A stretch of DNA of 64,000 bases from Geothrix fuzhouensis (GTDB lineage Bacteria > Acidobacteriota > Holophagae > Holophagales > Holophagaceae). The notes below the pieces were generated by a model. That model was not told the origin of the DNA. It worked only from the letters and a program-made list of their open reading frames with translations, and ran no database searches. The stretch covers positions 144,968 to 208,967 of the forward strand of contig NZ_JANHMQ010000005.1 in the NCBI RefSeq assembly GCF_024609325.1, in the 5' to 3' direction. The position numbers and the translations under genes are program-made. Positions 15,806 to 24,415 of the stretch are shown in pieces. Each line of letters begins with the position of its first letter. Within the stretch, counting starts at the first letter, position 1.

Positions 15806-17421
15806 CCACCCACGCCGCCACTCCCCAGCCGAGTTATCTGGTGGACACCGGCTCGCGCAAAGGCCTCCTGGCCTGGCTGACCTCCACCGACCACAAGCGC
15901 GTCGGGGTGCTCTACCTCGTGTCGATGCTCAGTTTCTTCTTCGTCGGCGTAGGCATCGGCTTCGTCATGCGCCTGGTGCAGCTGACCCCCTTCCAGCACC
16001 TGATCACCGCCCGGACCTACAACGCCCTGTTCACGGTCCACGGCGTGATCATGATCTTCCTGTTCGTCATCCCCGGCCTGCCCGCCGTCTTCGGGAACTT
16101 CTTCCTGCCGATCCTGATCGGCGCCAAGGACGTGGCCTTCCCACGCCTCAACCTGGCGTCCTGGTACTTCTTCATGATCGGGGCCACCCTGGCCGTGCTG
16201 TCGCTGTTCACCGGCGGCGGCGCGCCCGACACGGGCTGGACCTTCTATGCACCCTTCAGCCTGAAGACAGGCACCAACGTGAGCCTGGCGGTGTTCGGCG
16301 CCTTTGTGCTGGGCTTCTCGTCCATGCTCACGGGCATCAACTTCATCACCACCATCCACCGGCTGCGGGCGCCGGGCATGAAGTGGTTCCGCATGCCGCT
16401 CATGTGCTGGGCCCTGTACTCCACCTCCTGGATCCAGCTCCTGGCTACGCCCATCCTGGCCATCACGCTGGTGCTCGTCATCCTCGAACGGTTCTTCGGC
16501 ATCGGCATCTTCGATCCCGCCAAGGGCGGCGACCCCCTGCTCTACCAGCACCTGTTCTGGATCTACTCGCACCCAGCGGTCTACATCATGATCCTGCCGG
16601 CCATGGGCGCCATCACCGAGATCATCCCCACCTTCGCCAAGCGCACCATCTTCGGCTACAAGGCCATCGCGTTCTCCAGCATGGCCATCGCCGGTGTGGG
16701 CAGCCTGGTCTGGGCTCACCACATGTTCACCTCCGGCATGAGCAACCTGGCCACCATGATCTTCTCGCTGCTGACGATGATCGTGGCCGTGCCTAGCGCC
16801 ATCAAGGTCTTCAACTGGGTCGCCACCCTCTACAAGGGCAGCATCGACTTCCAGCCGCCCCTGCTCTTCGCCCTCACCTTCATCTTCCTCTTCGCCATCG
16901 GCGGCCTCACGGGCGTCATGCAGGGGGCATTGGCCATCAACGTGCACATCCACGACACCTACTTCATCGTGGGCCACTTCCACTACGTGATGTTCGGCGG
17001 CACCGGCTTCGCGTTCTTCGCGGCCCTGCTCTACTGGTTCCCCAAGATGTTCGGGAAGATGTACTCCAAGAAGGCCATCTACGCCGCCTGGTTTCCCATG
17101 TTCATCGGCTTCAACATGCTCTACTTCGGCATGCTGATCCTCGGCATGATGGGCATGCCCCGCCGCTACTTCGTCCACCTGCCGCAGTTCCACACCATGC
17201 ATGTGGTGGCCACCGTCGGCAGCTGGTTCCTGGTGCTGGGCCTCCTCGCCTTCTTCGGAACGCTGCTCTACGCGCTCTTCAAGGGCGAGAAGGCCGAGGA
17301 CAACCCCTGGGGCGGCGTGACGCTGGAATGGACCATCCCCAGCCCGCCCCCCAAGGAGAACTTCGACACCATCCCCACCATCACCCACGGCCCCTACCAC
17401 TTTGAGCAGGAGTCCCAATGA
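15802..17421 (+). CDS. ctaD: Cytochrome c oxidase subunit I, A2-type caa3
   Basis: The catalytic subunit reduces O2 and pumps protons in the inner membrane. The 539-residue protein has twelve predicted helices and all haem and copper ligands: His80 for haem a, His257 with cross-linked Tyr261, His306-His307 for CuB, and His392 (haem a3) and His394 (haem a) in GHFHY. In helix VI the sequence is YSHPAVY (residues 255-261). The Glu of A1-type oxidases (HPEVY) is absent and the Tyr-Ser pair takes its place, which defines the A2 class known from Rhodothermus caa3. The gene overlaps both its neighbours by four bases. Confidence 0.95.
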   Translation: MTTHAATPQPSYLVDTGSRKGLLAWLTSTDHKRVGVLYLVSMLSFFFVGVGIGFVMRLVQLTPFQHLITARTYNALFTVHGVIMIFLFVIPGLPAVFGNFFLPILIGAKDVAFPRLNLASWYFFMIGATLAVLSLFTGGGAPDTGWTFYAPFSLKTGTNVSLAVFGAFVLGFSSMLTGINFITTIHRLRAPGMKWFRMPLMCWALYSTSWIQLLATPILAITLVLVILERFFGIGIFDPAKGGDPLLYQHLFWIYSHPAVYIMILPAMGAITEIIPTFAKRTIFGYKAIAFSSMAIAGVGSLVWAHHMFTSGMSNLATMIFSLLTMIVAVPSAIKVFNWVATLYKGSIDFQPPLLFALTFIFLFAIGGLTGVMQGALAINVHIHDTYFIVGHFHYVMFGGTGFAFFAALLYWFPKMFGKMYSKKAIYAAWFPMFIGFNMLYFGMLILGMMGMPRRYFVHLPQFHTMHVVATVGSWFLVLGLLAFFGTLLYALFKGEKAEDNPWGGVTLEWTIPSPPPKENFDTIPTITHGPYHFEQESQ

Positions 17422-18020
17422 GCGAGCACGTCCATCGCGACGACTTTGGCGCCCGGCTCGGCATGTGGCTGTTCCTGGTGACGGAGATCGTCCTGTTCGG
17501 CGGCCTCTTCATCGGCTACTCCTACATGCGGTACAAGTACCCGGTCGACTTCCACCACGGCGGCGCCGAGCTGAACGCCACCCTGGGCGTCATCAACACC
17601 GTGGTGCTGCTGACCAGCAGCCTCACGGTGGTGCTCGCCATCGTGGCCATCCAGCGGGCCGAGAAGAAGCGGGCGATGGCTTTCCTCAGCACCACCCTGG
17701 TCCTGGGCGTCACGTTCCTGATCATCAAGTCCTTCGAGTGGGCCGCCAAGTTCCACCACGGCCTCTATCCGAGCGCTCCCCACCTGGCCACGCTGCCCCC
17801 AGGCGAGCAGGTCTTCTTCGGCCTCTACTTCACGATGACCGGCCTCCACGGACTCCACGTCATCGCCGGACTCTCGGTCCTGAGCGTCATGCTCTGGTGG
17901 GTGGCCACGGACCGCATCCGCCCGGACCGCTACATCCACCTGGAGAACAGCGGCCTCTACTGGCATCTGGTGGACGTCATCTGGATCTTCCTCCTCCCGC
18001 TGTTCTACCTGGCCGCGTAA
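17418..18020 (+). CDS. ctaE: Cytochrome c oxidase subunit III
   Basis: Subunit III is an integral membrane protein that stabilises proton uptake of the oxidase. The 200-residue product has the five-helix form common in bacterial caa3 enzymes rather than seven helices. Family signatures include the FIGYSYMRY segment in the first helix, FEWAAKFHHG near the middle, and TGLHGLHVIAGL and YWHLVDVIWIFLLPLFYL near the end. It lies between ctaD and ctaF in the order I-III-IV-II, unusual compared with II-I-III-IV in many bacteria. The start overlaps the ctaD stop by four bases. Confidence 0.93.
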   Translation: MSEHVHRDDFGARLGMWLFLVTEIVLFGGLFIGYSYMRYKYPVDFHHGGAELNATLGVINTVVLLTSSLTVVLAIVAIQRAEKKRAMAFLSTTLVLGVTFLIIKSFEWAAKFHHGLYPSAPHLATLPPGEQVFFGLYFTMTGLHGLHVIAGLSVLSVMLWWVATDRIRPDRYIHLENSGLYWHLVDVIWIFLLPLFYLAA

Positions 18021-18030
18021 GGGCATGACC

Positions 18031-18345
18031 ATGAGCGAACACGCCGATCTCAATACCGTCCAGCAGCCCGAGCACCCGGCCGAGCACCCGGGCTACGGCA
18101 CCTTCATCAAGGTCTGGGTGGCCCTGTTGATCCTCACCGCCGGTCTGGTGGGCATGAGCCACGTCAGCCAGACCTACGCCGTCTGGGGCCTGCTGACCAT
18201 GACCCCCCTCAAGGCGGGCCTGGTGTTCTACTTTTTCATGCACCTGAAATACGAAGGCCCGCTGCTCAAGATCGTGATCCTGGTGACCCTGGGCACGCTG
18301 CTGATCTTCTTCGCCCTGCTCTTCTCCGACGTCGCTTTCCACTGA
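18031..18345 (+). CDS. ctaF: caa3 oxidase subunit IV
   Basis: A 104-residue small membrane protein with three hydrophobic helices and a hydrophilic, His/Glu-containing N-terminus. The segments FIKVWVALLILTAGLVGMS and KAGLVFYFFMHLKYEGPLLK are characteristic of prokaryotic cytochrome oxidase subunit IV. It probably stabilises the caa3 complex. Two ATGs occur, at 18025 and 18031; I chose 18031 because the AAGG sequence overlapping the ctaE stop is then eight bases away. It precedes ctaC by seven bases. Confidence 0.9.
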   Translation: MSEHADLNTVQQPEHPAEHPGYGTFIKVWVALLILTAGLVGMSHVSQTYAVWGLLTMTPLKAGLVFYFFMHLKYEGPLLKIVILVTLGTLLIFFALLFSDVAFH

Positions 18346-18352
18346 GGCACCC

Positions 18353-19309
18353 ATGGACTGGATGAATCAAGCCGCCCTTTCGGCCCAGAAGTCCGATGCG
18401 GTCTTCTTCTACGTGTTCGGCCTCTCCGTCGCGTTCCTCATCTTCATCACGGCGTTGATGATCTATTTCGTGGTGCGCTACAGCAAGAAGCGCCACCCGG
18501 TCGCCGAGCAGATCGAAGGCCACCTGGGCCTCGAGATCCTGTGGACCACGGTGCCCCTCGTGCTGTTCCTGTCGATCTTCTACTACGGCTGGACCAACTA
18601 CGAATACATGCGCCAGGCCCCCCGGGACGCCATGGTCGTGAACGTCACCGCCCGCCAGTGGGCCTGGTCCTTCGAATACCCCAACGGCAAGAAGAGCAAG
18701 GTCCTCTTCGCCCCCATCAACAAGCCCATGAAGATGGAAGTCCGTAGCGCCGACGTGGTGCACGGCTTCTTCATCCCGTCCTTCCGCCTGAAGATCGATG
18801 CCGTGCCGGCCCGCACCAACACCACCTGGTTCCAAGCCACCAAGCTGGGCTCGTACGACATCGAGTGCACGGTCATCTGCGGTGTGGACCACAGCCTCAT
18901 GCTGAGCAAGGTCATCGTGGTACCCGAGGATGAGTTCAAGGCCTGGTACTTCGGCGGCGAGGATGCCCCCGAGCCCGGCAAGAGCTTCCGCGCCGCCGAG
19001 GCCCATCCGGACCTCAAGGATCTGCCCCCCGGCCTCGCCGTGCTGACGTCCAAGGGCTGCCTCGCCTGCCATTCCGTGGACGGCAAGCCGAAAGTCGGTC
19101 CCACCCTCAAGGCCCTGTACGGCAAGCAGCAGGAAGTCCTCATGGCAGGGGCCGCCAAGACCGTCACCGTGGACGACGTCTACCTCCGCCGGGCCATCAC
19201 CAGCCCCATGGAGCAGGTGGTGCGCGGCTACCCGCCCGCCATGCCCCAGACGCCGCTGACGGAGCAGGAACTCGCCGAGGTCGTGCGCTACATCAAGACC
19301 TTGAACTAA
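18353..19309 (+). CDS. ctaC: Cytochrome c oxidase subunit II with fused cytochrome c (caa3)
   Basis: Subunit II accepts electrons from cytochrome c at its CuA centre. The 318-residue protein has two N-terminal membrane helices (about 18-42 and 58-80), a cupredoxin domain with H137, C172, C176, H180 and M183, and a C-terminal cytochrome c domain with CLACH at 236-240 and a later PPAMPQ Met. The CuA loop reads CTVICGVDHSLM: the residue between the cysteines that is usually Glu or Gln is Val (position 174). That residue ligates through its backbone carbonyl, so function is plausible. It is the last gene of the operon, followed by a palindromic terminator. Confidence 0.93.
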   Translation: MDWMNQAALSAQKSDAVFFYVFGLSVAFLIFITALMIYFVVRYSKKRHPVAEQIEGHLGLEILWTTVPLVLFLSIFYYGWTNYEYMRQAPRDAMVVNVTARQWAWSFEYPNGKKSKVLFAPINKPMKMEVRSADVVHGFFIPSFRLKIDAVPARTNTTWFQATKLGSYDIECTVICGVDHSLMLSKVIVVPEDEFKAWYFGGEDAPEPGKSFRAAEAHPDLKDLPPGLAVLTSKGCLACHSVDGKPKVGPTLKALYGKQQEVLMAGAAKTVTVDDVYLRRAITSPMEQVVRGYPPAMPQTPLTEQELAEVVRYIKTLN

Positions 19310-19317
19310 AGAAATGC

Positions 19318-19438
19318 GGAACACAGAGGACGCAGAGATCACACAGAGAACGCAGAGAAATGACTTTCATTGAAACGCCTGCTTTCCCTCTGTGCCCCTC
19401 TGTGAGAATTCTGTGTCCTCTGTGTTCCTCTTTTTTTT
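19318..19438 (+). terminator. CACAGAGG-type inverted repeat acting as operon terminator
   Basis: The left arm at 19318-19336 (GGAACACAGAGGACGCAGA) pairs with 19410-19428 at 18 of 19 positions. Further CACAGAG-like units lie inside both arms, spaced 9-10 bases apart, and an eight-T run follows at 19431-19438. It lies directly after ctaC and can end the long respiratory transcript. The repeated CACAGAGG units mark it as a member of a dispersed repeat type also seen near 62 kb. Confidence 0.7.
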
Positions 19439-19490
19439 AAAACCTGCCAGCCGCAACCACGCCACGAGAGCCCCATTGAGCCCAGCCGCC

Positions 19491-20369
19491 ATGGCCCTTC
19501 CCAAACCCAGTCCGGTCTCCACTTTCCTGGAACTGACCAAGCTGCGCATCTCCGGGGCCTCCACCTTCACGGCGGCGGCGGGCTACGTGGCCTTCCTCCG
19601 CGGCGTGGACGCGGGCCTGGTCACCACGCTCATCGGCATCCTGCTCCTGGCCATGGGCTCCAGCGCCCTCAACGAGGTGCAGGAGCGCCGCTACGACGCG
19701 CTGATGCCCCGCACCGCCAGCCGGCCCATCCCCCACGGCGACATCTCCGCGGGCCACGCCACCCTGGTGGCGGTGATCCTGGCCATGTCAGGCTTCGTGG
19801 TCCTGCTGGCGGCCCACAACCTCACCTCGGCCCTGCTGGGGGCATTGGCCCTGGGCTGGTACAACGGCTTCTACACGCCCCTGAAACGCCTGAGCGCCTT
19901 CGCGGTGGTGCCGGGTTCGCTCATCGGGGCCCTGCCCCCCGCCATCGGCTGGACAGCCGCGGGCGGCAGCGTGGCGGATCCTTCCGTTCTCGCGTTGGCC
20001 TTCGTCTTCTTCATCTGGCAGGTGCCGCACTTCTGGCTGCTGGTGGGCCTCCACGCCGAGGGGTACGAGAAGGCCGGCTTCCCCACGCTGGTCTCGGTCT
20101 TCGGTCGACCGCGCCTGTCGCGCCTCACCTTCACCTGGACCTGCGGCACCGCCGCCGCCTGCGGCCTGCTGCCCCTGTTCCGGGTGCTGGTGTCCTGGCC
20201 GGCGGAGATCATGCTGGGCCTGGGCGCCGCCTGGCTCATTGCCGGCTCCCTGCCGCTGCTGAAGGAGGGCCAGGACGCCCCCCTCTACCGCCGCGTCTTC
20301 ATGAACATCAACCTCTTCGCCCTCGTCCTCACCGCCGCCGTCATCCTGGATCCCTTCTTCAGCCGCTGA
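19491..20369 (+). CDS. ctaB: Protohaem IX farnesyltransferase (haem O synthase)
   Basis: This UbiA-family prenyltransferase converts haem B to haem O, the first step to the haem A needed by the caa3 oxidase encoded just upstream. The 292-residue protein has about eight to nine membrane helices. The first aspartate-rich region is seen as SALNEVQERRYDALMPRT, with the haem O synthase hallmark RTASRPIPHG, and the second region is YTPLKRLSAFAVVPGSLIGA. I chose the ATG at 19491 because similarity begins just after it; it has no strong Shine-Dalgarno site. It is separated from ctaC by a terminator, so it may have its own promoter. Confidence 0.93.
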   Translation: MALPKPSPVSTFLELTKLRISGASTFTAAAGYVAFLRGVDAGLVTTLIGILLLAMGSSALNEVQERRYDALMPRTASRPIPHGDISAGHATLVAVILAMSGFVVLLAAHNLTSALLGALALGWYNGFYTPLKRLSAFAVVPGSLIGALPPAIGWTAAGGSVADPSVLALAFVFFIWQVPHFWLLVGLHAEGYEKAGFPTLVSVFGRPRLSRLTFTWTCGTAAACGLLPLFRVLVSWPAEIMLGLGAAWLIAGSLPLLKEGQDAPLYRRVFMNINLFALVLTAAVILDPFFSR

Positions 20370-20398
20370 CGCGACTCGGCTGATTCTCGGCGAAAGGC

Positions 20399-20608
20399 TT
20401 TTTTAGCCACTGATTACAGTGATGACGGTGATTGGGCCTCGGATGCTTCCCGCGCGGGCCCGCCACAGGCGGCTTCCGGCTGCGCCGGAAGTCATGGGGG
20501 GTGCCAGGGCCGCGCACCCCCAAAAGGGCGCGGCCCTGACACCCCCCATGGAGCCCGTGCTGCCTGGGAGCAGGAATCACTGAAATCGCTGAAATCGGTG
20601 GCTAAAAA
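20399..20608 (+). repeat. Dispersed 9-mer-ended element, copy A (forward)
   Basis: An intergenic element of about 200 bp bounded by GCCAC at 20406-20410 and GTGGC at 20598-20602. The left end has two 9-bp units (TGATTACAG, TGATGACGG) and the right end AAATC-CGCTG/ACTG units. The ends form an imperfect inverted repeat of about 28 bp. Inside are a CTTCCGG-CTGC-GCCGGAAG hairpin near 20473-20490 and a long GC stem (GGGGGGTGCCAGGGCCGCG / GGCGCGGCCCTGACACCCCCC). T and A runs flank it. It lies between ctaB and the AAA ATPase gene. Confidence 0.85.
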
Positions 20609-20712
20609 TGCTTTTGCTTTTGAATCCACCAGCCAATTCGTTCTCCGGATCCCTGGGGTACACTCTCCGCCATGTCCCTCCGCCTTGCTGAACCCGCGCG
20701 AAAGCCTCGTCC

Positions 20713-23700
20713 GTGGAGGTGACGCGCTTCCTCGGGACGGACCGCTACACCTGGCTCATGGACCTGGGCCAGGGTGCCGGCTGCACCTTCCAGCTCCTGC
20801 GGCGCGAACGGGACGGCGCCCGCTTCCTCGCCCAGCTCTGGTCGCCCCTGCCCCCGGACCGCGACCTGGACCAGTTGCGGGACACCTTTCTGGCTCGCTT
20901 CCTGGACGCCGATCCCCTCGATCCCGTCCTCGGCCACTTCGGTTTCGACGGCGAACAGGCCTGGCACCTCCAGGCCCTCCAGGGCACGCCCCTCGCCCGC
21001 CTCTGGCCCGGCTGGGGCCCAGCCCAGCGCAAGGCCTTGGCGAAGCATCTGAAACAGCGCCTGGAGAGCGACCTCCACCCCCGGTTCCTCCATCCCGAAG
21101 CCATCTCCTTCCGGCCCGGCCTGACCCAGATTCCGCGCGTCCTTGGCGACGCCCCCTGGGGCCTGCCCGGCTTGACCGCCCTCCTGCCCGCCACCGTGCC
21201 CACCCCGGCCCTCTCCGAGGATCTGCCCTGGACCCACCCCCGGGACCTGTCGGAGCTCATCGCCCGGCCCCTGCGCGGACGGAGTCAGGAGCTGCCCTAC
21301 CTGAAGTCCCTCATGCTGGGCTTCAACGCGCCCATCCCCATGGAGCGCATCGTCCTCCTCCAGGGCGAGGAAGGCATCGGCAAGGCCCACCTGGCCGCCT
21401 GGGCCATCGCCGTCGCGGAAGGCGAGGGCATCTGGGCCCACCACCTGGAGGCCTCCACGGACGAAGCTGCGGGCCGCTTCCTCGGCCGGCTGCTGGAGGC
21501 CCTGCTCGCGGGCAGCGAGGCGGATTTCTACGCCCAGCGGCCCGAGGCCGCCCGGGCCCTGTCCCTGCGGCTGCAGGCCTTCGCCTTCCTGACGGGGGGG
21601 CGCCACCTCAACCGGCAGGAGGCGGGTCCCGAACCCGAGGAGGTGAAGGCCGCCCTCGACGCCTTGGACTTCGCCCGCCTCCTCCACCCCCGCCTCATCC
21701 ACCTGTCGGATCTGGAGCGAGCCACCCCTGAGGTGCTGGCCCTGGTGCGCGAGCTGGTCCACCGCTCGGAGCTGCCCTGGCTGCTCTCGCTCACCACCGG
21801 GGCCCAGGGGGCCGGTCTCAAGCCCCTCATTGCCGACTTGCGGCAGGAGGCCACGGCCGCCCTGGTGGGTGTCAACCGCCTGGAGGACGAGGCGCTCCGC
21901 GGCATCCTGGACGATCTGCTGGGCCGCCACGCTCTGCCCGCCAACTACGTGGCCGATCTGCTCACCCAGAGCCTCGGCAACCCTGGCCTGCTGCGGAACC
22001 TCCTCGAGCTGGCCCAGCAGGAGGGCGCCCTGACCTGGGACCAGGCGCAGTGGACCCTGGCCCCCGGGCGGCCCGCGGGCCTGAAGGCCGAAGCCGACCT
22101 CGTCCAGCAGGTCTTCCTGGGGCGTCTCCAGCGGCTGACACCGGCGGCGGCCACGCTGGTGCGCCTGCTGGCCCTGGCCGAGCGGCCCCTGCCCGCCGCC
22201 TCCCTCGGCCGCCTGCTGGGTCTGGCCGGAGACGCTTTGGAGGATGCCCAGCAGGGGGCCCTGGGCTCCCGGCTGGTCCAGCTTCAGGCCGGCCAGGCCC
22301 TGCTGCCCGACCCCCGCTGGCGGGAGCTGGTGCTGGCCCACACGCCCCAGGCCGAGCTGAAGCGGCTGGCCCGGGCCCTTCTGGCCGTCATCCAGGAGCA
22401 GGGCGATCCCGTGGCCCATTCCGTCACGCTCCAGGCCCTGGCCTCGGACGACGCCACAGCCCTGGCAGCGGTGCTGGAAGCCCTCGACCAGCATCCCCCT
22501 GGCCTCCTCCACGAAGCCCAGCGGATGGTGGAGCAGGCCCTCCGGCTCCAGCCCCGGCCCTGGGACGAGGCCCGCCTGCACGAGCACCTGGCGGAGGCCT
22601 GGGCCACGGGTTCCCAGGCACCGGCGGCCTCCCAGGGGGCGCCCGGCGAGGCGCCCGTGCGCCCCCTGGCGGAGCGCGCCCTCGAGGCCCTCGACCGGGC
22701 GCTGGACGCCCTGGGGCGGGCCGCCTTTCACGAAGGCATCCGCCTCGCCGAGGCGCGGATCCTCCGGAAGCGGGCGATGCTCCTGCTCCAGCTCCGTCGG
22801 CCCGCCGAGGCCCAGGAAGCCATCATGGCCGCCGCCGAGCGCCTGAAGGATCATCCCCTCCATCCCGAGCAGGCCCGGCTGCGGCTGGCCCTGGGCCAGC
22901 TTCATTTGCTGGAGGGCCACCTGACCAAGGGGATCCGGGCCCTGGAGGAGGGCCTCCATCCCCAGGGCCCGAACGCCCAGGGCGGGCGGTCCCAGCCTCA
23001 GGACCAGGCGGCCCTGCTCACGGCCCTGGGCCGGGCCCTGGCCACCCAGGGGCAGTTCCAGCGCGCGGCGGAGCTCCTCGAATCCGCCCAGCGGCTCCTG
23101 GAGCATGGCCAGGATTTCCGCGGCCTGGTGCCGGCCCAGATCGCCCTGGCCCAGGTCCGCCTCGTCCAGGGCCAGGCCGAGCCCTGCATCGCCCTGCTGC
23201 AGGAGGCCCTCCAGACCGCCCGGCTGCAGGGCGACCTCGGCCTGCAGTGCCAGAGCCACCTGGCCCTCGGCACGGTGCGCAGCCTCCAGCAGTTCCTGGT
23301 GCCCGCCCGGACGCACCTGGACCGGGCCCTGAGCCAGGCCCAGCGCCTGGGGGATGCCGCCCAGGTCGCCATGATCCAGATCTGGCGCGCCCGCACCCTC
23401 GCGGCCATGGGCGATCCCGTGGCCGCCGATCACATCCAGTTCCAGGCCGCAGGGACCGGCAAGCCGCTCCTGGCCCCGGAAGAGCAAGGCGACCACACCC
23501 TGCTCCAGGGCGATGTGGCCCGGTTCCGCGGTGCCTGGCGGGATGCGGCGCGGCTCTTCAAGGCGGCCGCGGACCAGTTCGAGGCCTCGGGCATGCTCTG
23601 GCGCCACCGGCTGGCCCAGCTCCGGCTCGCCCAGGTGCTGGCCCGGGAATCCCAGCGCACCCGGCAGGAGGCCCCCGAGCAGGGCTGGGCCATCCTCGAA

Positions 23701-24156
23701 AACCTCAAGGGCCCCGTGGAGGGCTCCGGCTCCCGCTGGCTGGAGCTGGAGTGGCACCGGGCCCACGCCCTGCTGCTCTCCACCGTGCCCCCGACCGAGG
23801 CCGTGGCGGAGGAGGGGCTGGAGGCCTGGAGCGAGGTGCTGGCCGCGGCCCGGGACCTGCAGTTCCCCGCGCAGGTGGTGGAGGCCTGCGCCGAGGGCGC
23901 CCAGCTCCTGCTGCAGCGCGGCGAGAAGCTGGGCGCCAAGGCCCGCCTCCAGGACGCCTTCCCCAGCTTCCAGGAGCTCTGGTCCCACCTGCCCGAAAGC
24001 CAGGGCACCGCCTTCCTGGGCCGCGAGGACCTGCACCGCTTCCACCAGGCCGTCGAAGCCGCCGGCCTCCGCTGGATCCTCCCCGAACGCGCCGACCCCC
24101 TCCAGGACTGGACCCCCACCCAGATGAACCTGCCCGCCGTGCCCGAAGGCCAGTGA
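20713..24156 (+). CDS. Large AAA/STAND-like ATPase with C-terminal TPR repeats
   Basis: The 1147-residue protein has an N-terminal region of about 170 residues resembling a degenerate serine/threonine-kinase-like front end. An AAA_16/STAND-type NTPase domain follows with a P-loop G218-EEGIGKA; the Ser/Thr that normally follows the Lys is Ala225, so the Walker A motif is degenerate. A long helical region from about residue 640 onward contains TPR-like repeats (LRLALGQLHLLEGHLTKGI, LLTALGRALATQGQFQRAAE, LALGTVRSLQQFLVPARTH). Such proteins are signal-sensing scaffolds, but the partner is unknown. It starts at a GTG and stands alone between repeat copies A and B. A 16-codon frame from ATG 20672 overlaps its start. 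Confidence 0.72.
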   Translation: MEVTRFLGTDRYTWLMDLGQGAGCTFQLLRRERDGARFLAQLWSPLPPDRDLDQLRDTFLARFLDADPLDPVLGHFGFDGEQAWHLQALQGTPLARLWPGWGPAQRKALAKHLKQRLESDLHPRFLHPEAISFRPGLTQIPRVLGDAPWGLPGLTALLPATVPTPALSEDLPWTHPRDLSELIARPLRGRSQELPYLKSLMLGFNAPIPMERIVLLQGEEGIGKAHLAAWAIAVAEGEGIWAHHLEASTDEAAGRFLGRLLEALLAGSEADFYAQRPEAARALSLRLQAFAFLTGGRHLNRQEAGPEPEEVKAALDALDFARLLHPRLIHLSDLERATPEVLALVRELVHRSELPWLLSLTTGAQGAGLKPLIADLRQEATAALVGVNRLEDEALRGILDDLLGRHALPANYVADLLTQSLGNPGLLRNLLELAQQEGALTWDQAQWTLAPGRPAGLKAEADLVQQVFLGRLQRLTPAAATLVRLLALAERPLPAASLGRLLGLAGDALEDAQQGALGSRLVQLQAGQALLPDPRWRELVLAHTPQAELKRLARALLAVIQEQGDPVAHSVTLQALASDDATALAAVLEALDQHPPGLLHEAQRMVEQALRLQPRPWDEARLHEHLAEAWATGSQAPAASQGAPGEAPVRPLAERALEALDRALDALGRAAFHEGIRLAEARILRKRAMLLLQLRRPAEAQEAIMAAAERLKDHPLHPEQARLRLALGQLHLLEGHLTKGIRALEEGLHPQGPNAQGGRSQPQDQAALLTALGRALATQGQFQRAAELLESAQRLLEHGQDFRGLVPAQIALAQVRLVQGQAEPCIALLQEALQTARLQGDLGLQCQSHLALGTVRSLQQFLVPARTHLDRALSQAQRLGDAAQVAMIQIWRARTLAAMGDPVAADHIQFQAAGTGKPLLAPEEQGDHTLLQGDVARFRGAWRDAARLFKAAADQFEASGMLWRHRLAQLRLAQVLARESQRTRQEAPEQGWAILENLKGPVEGSGSRWLELEWHRAHALLLSTVPPTEAVAEEGLEAWSEVLAAARDLQFPAQVVEACAEGAQLLLQRGEKLGAKARLQDAFPSFQELWSHLPESQGTAFLGREDLHRFHQAVEAAGLRWILPERADPLQDWTPTQMNLPAVPEGQ

Positions 24157-24198
24157 AGGCGTCTCTGCCAGAGATTCTACGCAGTTAAAATCAAAAGC

Positions 24199-24415
24199 CT
24201 TTTCGCCACTGATTTCAGTGATTTCAGTGATGAAAAGCAGTTCCCCGTCCCAGTGCAGCAGGGGCTCCAGGGTGGGTGGCAGGTCCGCGCCTCTTGGGGG
24301 GCGCGGCCCTGCCACCCACCCTGACTTCCGGCAGCGCCGGAAGCCGCCTCCGGCGGGCCCATGCGGGAAGCATCCGAGGCCCAATCACCGTCATCACCGT
24401 AATCGGTGGCAAAAA
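24199..24415 (-). repeat. Dispersed 9-mer-ended element, copy B (reverse)
   Basis: Full copy in reverse orientation, core from GCCAC at 24205 to GTGGC at 24410. The left end carries TTTCAGTGA units, the right end ATCACCGTC/ATCACCGTA units. The GC stem is GGGTGGGTGGCAGG ... CCTGCCACCCACCC, and the GGAAG hairpin follows. It sits between the ATPase gene and the polysaccharide locus. Confidence 0.85.

Noticed and set aside
20602..24384. 1260-codon minus-strand frame opposite the TPR ATPase
   Set aside because: Antisense of a high-GC gene; low-complexity Gly/Leu/Gln content, no ribosome site or domain, and it runs into the repeat elements at both ends.
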